Below, in pieces: positions 57,454-64,000 of a DNA stretch of 64,000 nt (its first letter is position 1; the number at the start of each line of letters is the position of its first letter). A model generated the notes under the pieces. It was not told where the DNA came from, made no database searches, and saw nothing but the letters and a program-made list of their open reading frames with translations. The DNA is from Bacteroides fragilis (GTDB lineage Bacteria; Bacteroidota; Bacteroidia; Bacteroidales; Bacteroidaceae): positions 3,596,001-3,660,000 of the forward strand of contig NZ_CP018937.1 in the NCBI RefSeq assembly GCF_002849695.1. The letters are read 5' to 3'. A program made the translations under genes and the position numbers.

Positions 57454-58875
57454 ATGAAAAACCTTTTATTAATCCTCCTGTTGTTGCTAACGGGAGAAAT
57501 CAGCGCACAACAAACTGCGACAATTGTAGTCAAGACCACCCCGGACAACGAAATCGCTTACTGGCCTACAGGAAAAGATCACCTGTTCTTCATTACCTTG
57601 GGCACTAAGGCACAAGCTGACCCTCAGGGGCAGTTCGTTCATGAATTCAGCGTGAGCCGTCCCACTACGATTCATGTATGGGCCAAAGGGAATAATTCTT
57701 TCACGCTCTACCTGACACCGGGAAGCAAAGATACTATCGCTGTGGCCAAAGACACGATCAACTTCAGTGGCACTAACCGGGTCTACAACCGATGTCTGAA
57801 AGCGGTGGACGACTATCAGCAATATAGCGACAATCTGATATACATGCAGCCTCACGAACTCGAAGGGGTGACTTCATTGGAACAATATCATCAGTTGGCA
57901 GATGCCAGGATGAAACAGGCACTCGACTCTGTAAATGCCTCCGGACTTGATAAAGAGTTTCTCGCAGAGCAACGTGCACACATCGATTACACCTATCGGT
58001 CTATCTTTCTGCACGTCGCAATGTATCTGGTGAAAAATGAGAACTTTACTGAAAATTGGCGCAAAGAACTTGCAGAGATCATCAATCAACCCGTAGACAG
58101 TGATTATCTGCGTTCCTACCGCGGAATCGGACTCTTTATAAACGACTTGATCGGCGCACAATTCATAAAACTGGAAAACGGCAAACCCGAAGAGATAAAG
58201 GACTATTGCTCCTTTCGCTTCGACCGCTACCGGAAATTCGTCAAAGGCGACAATCTGCAATATGCACAAGCGCTACTTATCTACGAAGACGAATTTCAAA
58301 CAAGAAACACTCCCTCAATCCCCCAACTATACGAAAGATATAAGGCCGAATTCCCCAACAGCCCCTTTCTATCTGTTCTTGAACCGGGCGTTAATAAAAA
58401 CCTCCGCTTCCAAAACAGCCGCATCGACGACAAGGACTATCACATTCTGCCTTGCGACTCCACAGTTGAAAATCTGGAAGATGCGGTAAAACCCTTCAAA
58501 GGCAAAGTGGTCTATATCGACGTATGGGCTACCTGGTGCGGCCCATGCATCAAAAAGTTCCAATACCTGCCCGCCCTCAAAGAAAAAACACATAACATGG
58601 ACATTGTGTACCTATACATCTCAATAGACCGCCCTCAGGACAAGGAGAAATGGGAGAAAACCATCGGATATCACCAACTGAAAGGCTATCACTTATTGGT
58701 AAACGAAAAGTTAGGAAAATCGTTGTATGCCGAACTTGGAAACGAACGGCAAATACTGAGTATCCCCTGCTTTGTAGTTATTGATAAAACAGGAAAAATA
58801 GCTATCCGACACGCAGCCGCCCCGGACGAACCGGAAAAGGTAATAGAACAGTTGGGCACCTATTATAATGAGTGA
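57454..58875 (+). CDS. TlpA-type periplasmic thioredoxin-like protein
   Basis: This 473-residue protein has a signal peptide (1-19, ending EISAQ). The N-terminal 320 residues are an all-beta plus helical region common in Bacteroides TlpA-like proteins (first part resembles DUF4369-like sandwiches). The C-terminal thioredoxin fold (about 335-470) has the active site WATWCGPCIKKF and the cis-Pro loop SIPCFVVID. It should reduce or exchange disulfides in the periplasm; the partner is unknown. It shares a transcript with folB by spacing. The orphan promoter-terminator unit at 58947 follows. Confidence 0.9.
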   Translation: MKNLLLILLLLLTGEISAQQTATIVVKTTPDNEIAYWPTGKDHLFFITLGTKAQADPQGQFVHEFSVSRPTTIHVWAKGNNSFTLYLTPGSKDTIAVAKDTINFSGTNRVYNRCLKAVDDYQQYSDNLIYMQPHELEGVTSLEQYHQLADARMKQALDSVNASGLDKEFLAEQRAHIDYTYRSIFLHVAMYLVKNENFTENWRKELAEIINQPVDSDYLRSYRGIGLFINDLIGAQFIKLENGKPEEIKDYCSFRFDRYRKFVKGDNLQYAQALLIYEDEFQTRNTPSIPQLYERYKAEFPNSPFLSVLEPGVNKNLRFQNSRIDDKDYHILPCDSTVENLEDAVKPFKGKVVYIDVWATWCGPCIKKFQYLPALKEKTHNMDIVYLYISIDRPQDKEKWEKTIGYHQLKGYHLLVNEKLGKSLYAELGNERQILSIPCFVVIDKTGKIAIRHAAAPDEPEKVIEQLGTYYNE

Positions 58876-58946
58876 AAACATATTCCCGGCCGGATCATTG
58901 GAAAAATAAAAACAGGCAAAAGCTTGACTTCTGCAAGAAAACAGAG

Positions 58947-59028
58947 TATCTTTGCCTATGTAATCATAAAGTATATTCGAATTAAAATACGGTAATAGGG
59001 AGGAATAAATGTTTCTCCCTATTTTTTT
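58947..59028 (+). ncRNA. Candidate small RNA (promoter followed by intrinsic terminator)
   Basis: TATCTTTG at 58947-58954, with CTTG 20 bases before it, is a near-perfect Bacteroides promoter. Forty bases later AATAGGGAG (58994-59002) pairs with CTCCCTATT (59015-59023). A T7 run at 59022-59028 overlaps the end of the stem, giving a strong terminator. The implied RNA would run from about 58960 to 59028, near 70 bases. No gene follows on this strand before the minus-strand mgsA. A leader peptide starting at the ATG at 59010 after GGGAGG is an alternative reading, but the terminator would cut it short. Confidence 0.5.
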
Positions 59029-59327
59029 GTACCTGCATCAAAAAATTCCAGAAGAGCGTTGGTTTGAAGCCTGCAGAGCCGGTGTTCCCCCCATTTAGAG
59101 CCTGAGTTTTACTCATTCAGACGGTTGCTTCCGATACTTTTCCCGGTATGTCGGGACACATTTCCCGGCATGAAAATGTGTTTTCATCAGAAGATAATCT
59201 TTTTTCTCCTATTGATAATCAACGGCGGGAAAGATGAAGGCTTGGAAGTTAACAATACATAAATCTGCTCTTGACAAAAACAGAAAGATAAACGACAGGC
59301 AAAACCGATACGCCACAAAGTAGATGT

Positions 59328-59411
59328 ACCACCGAACGCACAGAGGGCGCGGAGTTATTATATAGTAATTCTATATAATTAAAGCTCCGTGCCCTCTGTG
59401 TACTCTGTAGT
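59328..59411. repeat. Degenerate MITE-like repeat, copy C
   Basis: CACAGAGGGCGCGGAG at 59339-59354 and CTCCGTGCCCTCTGTG at 59385-59400 form an inverted pair around an AT-rich centre. The flank TACTCTGTAGTGAAA resembles the TACTCCGTAGTGAAA of copy A at 14978. The GGCTGTGTC termini are not clearly kept, so this is an old or partial copy. Confidence 0.55.
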
Positions 59412-59438
59412 GAAATATACTTGCAGCCGAATAGGCTC

Positions 59439-59957
59439 TTATTTCTTTCTCTTTCTTTTCTTTACCGATTCTACTGCTTCGGTAACTACCGGTTGGTTTT
59501 CGAAACGTTTCGTATAGCCGGAGTAGTCCGGATGTGTCCGTTCGTAATCCGGATCAACAAAGAGCGGACTCGAAATAATATGATCGGCAGTGGAACGGTT
59601 GCAGCAGAAAACTATGTTCTCTACACTTGCCAGACGGGTCAGTGCCTTTACATCCGTGTCGTGCGGTTGCAGGGTCATCGGGTCAGTGAAGAAGAAAAGA
59701 TAATCGATCTCTCCGTCCACAATACGCGATCCCATCTGCTGGTCACCCCCCAAAGGACCTGACTTCAGAATGGTAAAATCCCATTCCACATCGGGATGTT
59801 TCTCTTTCAATGCTTCCAGTATCAGCGTACCGGTGGTACCTGTACAATAAAACTTATGTCCCATCAATAACTCCGAGTTCCAAAGAACCCATTCAATCAG
59901 GTCTTTTTTCATAGCATCGTGTGCTACCAGCCCGATTCTTCGAATTAGTTTTTCCAT
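59439..59957 (-). CDS. mgsA: Methylglyoxal synthase
   Basis: This 172-residue enzyme turns dihydroxyacetone phosphate into methylglyoxal and phosphate, bypassing lower glycolysis when phosphate is short. The family signature is clear: IGLVAHDAMKKDLIEW with the active-site His, CTGTTGTLI, LKSGPLGGDQQMG with the catalytic Asp, and DPMTLQPHDTDVKALTRLA. The C-terminal basic tail KKRKRKK is longer than in E. coli. It lies five bases after the GT2 stop codon and is the last gene of the mtaB cluster. Confidence 0.96.
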   Translation of the reverse strand: MEKLIRRIGLVAHDAMKKDLIEWVLWNSELLMGHKFYCTGTTGTLILEALKEKHPDVEWDFTILKSGPLGGDQQMGSRIVDGEIDYLFFFTDPMTLQPHDTDVKALTRLASVENIVFCCNRSTADHIISSPLFVDPDYERTHPDYSGYTKRFENQPVVTEAVESVKKRKRKK

Positions 59958-59961
59958 AACG

Positions 59962-60993
59962 TTATCCTTTAAAATCTGGTAATTGCGAAAAGAACTTCCG
60001 CCCTTTCACATAGAACTGCACTAAGATACTACTTTTTATCCGTTCGGGAATAAAGTGTGAGGAAGTTTTTCTGAGATTCTCCATTCTTGCATCCCGGAAG
60101 CTATCGCGCAATTGTTTAAATTCACGACGGGCATGGAGAACGGCCTTTGCGTTGGGCAGCTGTCCTTTAAGAACAAACGTAGCTGCCGCAATGTAATCGA
60201 GCCAGCAACGTACCCGCATCACTCCGGGCAGCTCTTCATCCGGAAGGTTCTTATAGAGCATGACAAGATTATTACGAAAGTTGAGGAAGGTTTTATGCGG
60301 ATTCTCTTTTTTCAATGTGGCCCCTCCTACATGATACACCGTACTTTGAGGAATGCAAACGATCCCCCGTCCACGGGCACGAAGCCTCCAGCAAAGGTCT
60401 ATCTCTTCCATATGGGCAAAGAAACGCCCGTCAAGCCCGCCTGCCTCACGATAATCTGCCAGACGAATGAACAGGGCGGCACCGGTAGCCCAGAACACGG
60501 GGAATACTGTATCATATTGTCCTTTATCCGCCTCGACCACTCCCATCACCCGTCCCCGGCAAAACGGATAACCATAACGGTCAATGAATCCGCCGGAAGC
60601 GCCGGCATATTCAAACAGGTCCTTTTGTCGCCAACTGCGTATCTTAGGCTGGCAGGCAGCAACCTCCGGATGGGTATCCAAATAATCAGCCATCGGTTGC
60701 AGCCAATGCTCTGTTACTTCTACATCAGAATTCAGCAGAACTACATATTCGGCTTCCACCTGTTGGAGGGCAAAGTTATAACCGTCGGCAAAACCGTGAT
60801 TTTCATCCAGCAGAATCTGGCGAACCGAAGGAAACTCATGCCGCAGCATCTCTACCGACTGATCTGTGGAACCATTATCAACCACACAAACTTCCACACC
60901 TTCCGCCTCGGAATGCCGGAGTACGGAGGGAAGAAACGAACGGAGCATTTCGCAACCGTTCCAGTTCAATATAACGACAGATATCTTATTCAT
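59962..60993 (-). CDS. Glycosyltransferase family 2 protein
   Basis: This 343-residue inverting transferase has a GT-A fold. The nucleotide-binding VVILNWNG and CVVDNGSTDQSVEML are at the N-terminus, the acidic metal motif in VVLLNSDVEV (DVE in place of DXD), and a downstream FAHMEEIDLCWR that fits the catalytic base region. A C-terminal amphipathic or membrane-binding part is possible. It resembles rhamnosyl- or galactosyl-transferases of cell-surface glycan synthesis; donor and acceptor are unknown. The start overlaps the stop of the upstream acyltransferase by 8 bases, so translation is probably coupled. Confidence 0.92.
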   Translation of the reverse strand: MNKISVVILNWNGCEMLRSFLPSVLRHSEAEGVEVCVVDNGSTDQSVEMLRHEFPSVRQILLDENHGFADGYNFALQQVEAEYVVLLNSDVEVTEHWLQPMADYLDTHPEVAACQPKIRSWRQKDLFEYAGASGGFIDRYGYPFCRGRVMGVVEADKGQYDTVFPVFWATGAALFIRLADYREAGGLDGRFFAHMEEIDLCWRLRARGRGIVCIPQSTVYHVGGATLKKENPHKTFLNFRNNLVMLYKNLPDEELPGVMRVRCWLDYIAAATFVLKGQLPNAKAVLHARREFKQLRDSFRDARMENLRKTSSHFIPERIKSSILVQFYVKGRKFFSQLPDFKG

Positions 60994-61882
60994 CTTTCTT
61001 TTCGGGGCGTTTCAGCTTCCAGCGCTTATGTGACCAAAGCCAGTAAGCAGGTTCCTTCCGGATGGTCTGCTCCAATCTGCGGGCAAAAATTTCGGTAATC
61101 TCACCATCGGTGGTTTCTTTCGGACGATCGGTGACCAGATCGAACTCTACGCGGCAATACCCTCTGCGCTCCTTGCGCAACTCACAATAGAAAACCGGAA
61201 AGTCCATCATCTTGGCAATGCGCTCGGCACCATCCATGAACACCGTGTCCTGGTTCAAAAAAGTAGTCCAATGGTGCGCCTCGTTCGTATTGGGCGATTG
61301 GTCGGTAATCAGTCCGATAGCCATCTTCTTGCCGTCACGTCTCAGCCTGATCACTTCGCGGGCGGTGGAGTGCTTCGGCACGTTGTACCCTCCGAAGCGG
61401 CTGCGGATGTACTTGAAAAGACCGTCCAGATAAACATCTTTCAAAGGTTTGTATACCTGTACAGGTACATCGCCGGGACGCATAATCATTCCCATCCCCG
61501 TAATCCATTCAAAATTAGCATAGTGGGGGATCAGCAGGACAATCCCGCCCCGTTCGTCAATCATCCGGAGATAAGCTTCCTTGTTTTCGTAAGTCATACG
61601 TTTGCAAAGCTCTTTCTCGGACATGCGCAACATTTTCACATCTTCGAGCATATAGTCGCAAAGGTAATGATAGAACTTACGTTCAATGGCCTTCAATTCT
61701 GCTGCCGACTTCTCCGGAAAAGAGTTCTTCAGATTGGTACCCACCACCTTTCTCCGGTAACCGATCACGTGGTACAACCAGAAGTAAATAAAATCGGACA
61801 GGGCATACAACACCGGAAACGGAAGAATAGCCAAAAGCCACATCCCCACATAGGTTAACAAATAAAGAAGTTTCGATTTCAT
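60986..61882 (-). CDS. LpxL/HtrB-type lysophospholipid (lipid A) acyltransferase
   Basis: This 298-residue inner-membrane protein has an N-terminal hydrophobic segment (LLYLLTYVGMWLLAILP). The acyltransferase motif HYANFEW (His-x4-Glu) is at about residue 120, with supporting segments GLITDQSPN and DGAERIAKMMDFPVFY. The family adds secondary acyl chains to lipid A or related lipids. Bacteroides lipid A is penta-acylated, so this is a candidate for one of those steps, by inference. It follows mtaB by two bases and overlaps the GT2 gene, so it sits in a tight operon that could act on the cell surface. Confidence 0.92.
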   Translation of the reverse strand: MKSKLLYLLTYVGMWLLAILPFPVLYALSDFIYFWLYHVIGYRRKVVGTNLKNSFPEKSAAELKAIERKFYHYLCDYMLEDVKMLRMSEKELCKRMTYENKEAYLRMIDERGGIVLLIPHYANFEWITGMGMIMRPGDVPVQVYKPLKDVYLDGLFKYIRSRFGGYNVPKHSTAREVIRLRRDGKKMAIGLITDQSPNTNEAHHWTTFLNQDTVFMDGAERIAKMMDFPVFYCELRKERRGYCRVEFDLVTDRPKETTDGEITEIFARRLEQTIRKEPAYWLWSHKRWKLKRPEKKDE

Positions 61883-61884
61883 GT

Positions 61885-63204
61885 TTATTGTGTTATAGTT
61901 CCTTTCAGTGCAGTGCCATCTTCGTTAAAATCTCCCAAGAGAACATTTACTACTTGATTATCCAATGCCGGGTCACTTTCCACCTCTACACGAATGTAGT
62001 TTGCCGTATAGCCGTGCATAGGCACTCCTGCCTTAGGCTTCTCCATCAGGACAGGCATGGTCTGGCCGATATGACGGGCATAGAAGTCCTTCGTTTTCCC
62101 ATCCGACAACGCAAGCAAACGCTGGCTTCGCTGATGCTTCGCCTCAGGAGTCACCACATGGTCTATCTTCAGTGCCTGGGTACCGGGACGTTCCGAATAA
62201 CTGAACACATGCAATTGTGTGATATCCAGTCCGGAAATAAATTCATAGGCTTTTTCAAAATACTCGTCGGTTTCGCCACGTGTACCCACAATTACGTCCA
62301 CGCCGATAAACGCATCAGGCATCACCTCTTTTATCTTTGCAATCTTCGAAGCAAAAAGTTCCGTCCCATACCGACGGCGCATCAACTGGAGCACTTCATC
62401 GCAACCGGACTGCAAAGGGATATGGAAATGAGGCATGAAGCTGCGGGAGGTGGACACATATTCTATAATCTCGTCCGTCAGCAGATTGGGCTCAATGGAA
62501 GAGATACGATAACGCTCAATGCCTTCTACCTGATCGAGTGCTTTCACCAAATCAAAGAAAGTCTCGCCGGTGGACTTTCCGAAATCTCCGATATTGACTC
62601 CGGTCAGCACAATCTCTTTCCCACCTTCGGCAGCAGCCTGCCGTGCCTGCTCCACCAAAGATGCGACAGTCCCGTTGCGACTCCGTCCACGGGCAAAAGG
62701 AATGGTACAATAAGAACAAAAGTAATCGCATCCATCCTGCACTTTAAGGAAAAAGCGGGTACGGTCACCTCTTGAACAAGACGGGGCAAACGAACGGATA
62801 TCTTTTGTAGCGGTCGTATAGGCTTCTCCTCCTTCGTGCTTATGCAGATCGCCCAGATACTGAAGCAAATCTTTCTTCTGTTCCGCACCAAGCACAACGT
62901 CCACTCCCTCTATCTTTGCCACGTCACCGGGTTTCAACTGGGCATAGCAACCTGTCACCACTACAAAAGCGCCGGGATGTTGTTTCACCAGGCGGTGAAT
63001 AGCCTGACGGCACTTCTTGTCCGCCATCTCGGTCACCGAACAGGTATTGACAATGCAAAGGTCAGCCTTTTCACCTTTCCGGGCCGTACGCACACCTGCC
63101 TCACGCAGGATTTTACCAATCGTCGAAGTCTCTGAGAAATTCAGCTTGCAGCCTAAAGTATAGTAAACGGCTGTCTTATCTTGAAATACAGTGGTATCTA
63201 TCAT
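61885..63204 (-). CDS. mtaB: tRNA (t6A37) methylthiotransferase
   Basis: This 439-residue radical SAM enzyme adds a methylthio group to t6A at position 37 of certain tRNAs. The N-terminal MTTase domain carries three Cys for the auxiliary cluster (YTLGCKLNFSET, VNTCSVTEMADKK, VVTGCYAQL). The radical SAM domain has CDYFCSYC (CxxxCxxC) and GVNIGDFG, and the C-terminal TRAM-like domain ends the protein. Motifs favour MtaB over MiaB (KLNFSET, GAEQKKDLL). It is the first gene of the mtaB - acyltransferase - GT2 - mgsA unit, with a -7 box at 63230-63237. Confidence 0.94.
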   Translation of the reverse strand: MIDTTVFQDKTAVYYTLGCKLNFSETSTIGKILREAGVRTARKGEKADLCIVNTCSVTEMADKKCRQAIHRLVKQHPGAFVVVTGCYAQLKPGDVAKIEGVDVVLGAEQKKDLLQYLGDLHKHEGGEAYTTATKDIRSFAPSCSRGDRTRFFLKVQDGCDYFCSYCTIPFARGRSRNGTVASLVEQARQAAAEGGKEIVLTGVNIGDFGKSTGETFFDLVKALDQVEGIERYRISSIEPNLLTDEIIEYVSTSRSFMPHFHIPLQSGCDEVLQLMRRRYGTELFASKIAKIKEVMPDAFIGVDVIVGTRGETDEYFEKAYEFISGLDITQLHVFSYSERPGTQALKIDHVVTPEAKHQRSQRLLALSDGKTKDFYARHIGQTMPVLMEKPKAGVPMHGYTANYIRVEVESDPALDNQVVNVLLGDFNEDGTALKGTITQ

Positions 63205-63229
63205 AATCTGTAAAAACGCATATTCAGCG

Positions 63230-63237
63230 CAAAGTTA
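63230..63237 (-). promoter_or_regulatory. Putative -7 box of mtaB operon
   Basis: The minus strand reads TAACTTTG, 26 bases before the mtaB ATG at 63204. It fits TAnnTTTG. The divergent acyl-CoA synthetase promoter is about 75 bases away. Confidence 0.5.
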
Positions 63238-63312
63238 CACATTATTATTAGGAGTAAAGATGCAGAAGGAGTTAAAAGGAGTTAGAGGTTTTCTATTCTG
63301 AAAGTTTATACC

Positions 63313-63320
63313 TACTTTTG
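63313..63320 (+). promoter_or_regulatory. Putative -7 box of the acyl-CoA synthetase gene
   Basis: TACTTTTG lies 24 bases before the ATG at 63344 and fits TAnnTTTG; a TTTT sequence is found about 20 bases upstream. Confidence 0.5.
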
Positions 63321-63343
63321 CACAAATCTTCAAAAAACGTGCA

Positions 63344-64000
63344 ATGATAAAAGAAAACTTTATAAAACTCTACGAAAATAGTTTCCGTGAAAACTGGGAT
63401 TTGCCCTGCTACACCAATTATGGTGAACCGGAAAGTTATACTTACGGTGAAGTAGCCGAAGAAATAGCCAAACTTCATTTGCTTTTCAAACACTGTAGTT
63501 TGCGACGGGGAGATAAAATCGCAGTCATCGGAAAGAATAATGCCCGCTGGTGCATCGCTTACATGGCTACCATTACATACGGAGCCATCATAGTGCCCAT
63601 CTTGCAAGACTTCAATCCGAACGACGTACATCATATTGTCAATCATTCCGAATCCGTTTTCCTTTTCACCAGCGACACTATCTGGGAGAATTTGGAAGAA
63701 GAACGCCTAACCGGTATCCGTGCCGTTTTCTCACTGACCGACTTCCGTTGCCTGCACCAGCGGGACGGAGAGACTGTGCAAAAATTCCTGAAGCATATCA
63801 ATCAGTGCATGGAAGAAACTTACCCGAAAGGATTCCAAAAAGAAGATGTCCTTTACACCACCTTGTCCAATGACAAGGTGATGCTGCTGAACTATACCTC
63901 GGGCACCACCGGATTCAGCAAAGGAGTGATGCTGACCGGCAACAACCTGGCCGGTAATGTGACTTTCGGTATCCGCACGGAACTGCTGAAAAAGGGTGAT
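63344..64000 (+). CDS. AMP-dependent synthetase/ligase, long-chain acyl-CoA synthetase-like (partial)
   Basis: The frame opens at the ATG at 63344 and continues beyond the window, so 219 residues are seen. The N-terminal ANL-superfamily domain is recognisable by ESYTYGEVAEEIAKLH, GDKIAVIGKNNARWCIAYMA and the P-loop LNYTSGTTGFSKGVML at about residues 184-199. The likely reaction is activation of a fatty acid with ATP and CoA. The start is supported by the -7 box at 63313. It is divergent from mtaB. Confidence 0.9.
   Translation, partial: MIKENFIKLYENSFRENWDLPCYTNYGEPESYTYGEVAEEIAKLHLLFKHCSLRRGDKIAVIGKNNARWCIAYMATITYGAIIVPILQDFNPNDVHHIVNHSESVFLFTSDTIWENLEEERLTGIRAVFSLTDFRCLHQRDGETVQKFLKHINQCMEETYPKGFQKEDVLYTTLSNDKVMLLNYTSGTTGFSKGVMLTGNNLAGNVTFGIRTELLKKGD

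Larger units (their letters stand above)
58876..59438. other. Gene-poor region between tlpA-like gene and mgsA
   Basis: These 563 bases hold the candidate small RNA (58947-59028) and a degenerate MITE-like copy (59328-59411). The middle contains CCCGGTATGTCGGGA and a nearby TTCCCGGCATG, which are partly related to each other. I find no convincing protein gene here. Confidence 0.5.

Noticed and set aside
59010..59099. Short ORF (about 29 codons) after GGGAGG at 59000
   Set aside because: The start codon lies in the loop of a strong terminator hairpin and the peptide has no recognisable feature. A small RNA is the simpler reading.

Overview
The window looks like chromosomal DNA of a Bacteroides species (Bacteroidota, probably the B. 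fragilis / B. thetaiotaomicron group). The evidence is the gene set (surface glycan hydrolases of families GH35, GH43, GH92 and GH20, B12-dependent methylmalonyl-CoA mutase, B12-dependent ribonucleotide reductase NrdJ, a Bacteroidota-type LptD-like protein and an AmiC-MlaD pair) and the promoters. A box of the form TAnnTTTG, the Bacteroides -7 element, recurs at the expected distance before about twenty genes, in a few cases with a TTTG-like -33 box. Shine-Dalgarno sequences are mostly absent. The species cannot be settled from the sequence alone.

Region 1 (1-9910) is a glycan-degradation block read on the minus strand: a GH43 cut by the window edge, two GH35 beta-galactosidases and a GH92 alpha-mannosidase. 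Beside it, on the plus strand, lies a heavily decayed family 8 polysaccharide lyase (chondroitinase/hyaluronidase type). No SusC/SusD pair is in view; it could lie beyond the left edge. Region 2 (9911-15270) holds an internally deleted IS1182-like element, the mutA-mutB operon (propionate/succinate metabolism) and about 900 bases of repeat-rich intergenic DNA.

Region 3 (15275-26960) has an AspT/YidE-type transporter, a cytidylate-kinase-like protein divergent from a MATE exporter, a Crp/Fnr-type regulator, a soluble multi-PAS hybrid histidine kinase, a patatin-POTRA-barrel protein (type Vd secretion layout) and a second MATE exporter. A short MITE-like repeat occurs on both sides of this block (14978 and 22802), in opposite orientations.

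Region 4 (27066-37512) is mostly housekeeping: lysS-gpsA-pgi, a small lipoprotein, a HAD phosphatase, tRNA-Arg(CCG), asnA-ung and the LptD-like outer-membrane protein. Region 5 (37602-47521) has an HD-domain hydrolase, a GH20 hexosaminidase lipoprotein with a PA14 domain, a secreted protein with three retropepsin-like units, a C-terminally truncated DUF1016/YhcG gene carrying in-frame palindromes, a BASS-type permease, and the amiC-mlaD envelope pair. Region 6 (47870-55850) has dnaA, a nitroreductase, nrdJ and malQ (two CBM20 domains plus GH77). Region 7 (55979-64000) has an acyltransferase-3 membrane protein, folB, a TlpA-type thioredoxin, a candidate small RNA, then mtaB - LpxL-type acyltransferase - GT2 - mgsA packed on the minus strand, and the start of an acyl-CoA synthetase that runs off the window.

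I see no CRISPR array, prophage, rRNA or complete insertion sequence. The signals least explained by standard annotation are the MITE family with IS1182-like ends, the in-frame palindromes in the truncated DUF1016 gene, the triple retropepsin protein, and an orphan promoter-terminator unit near 58.95 kb. I do not see a convincing new multi-gene system.
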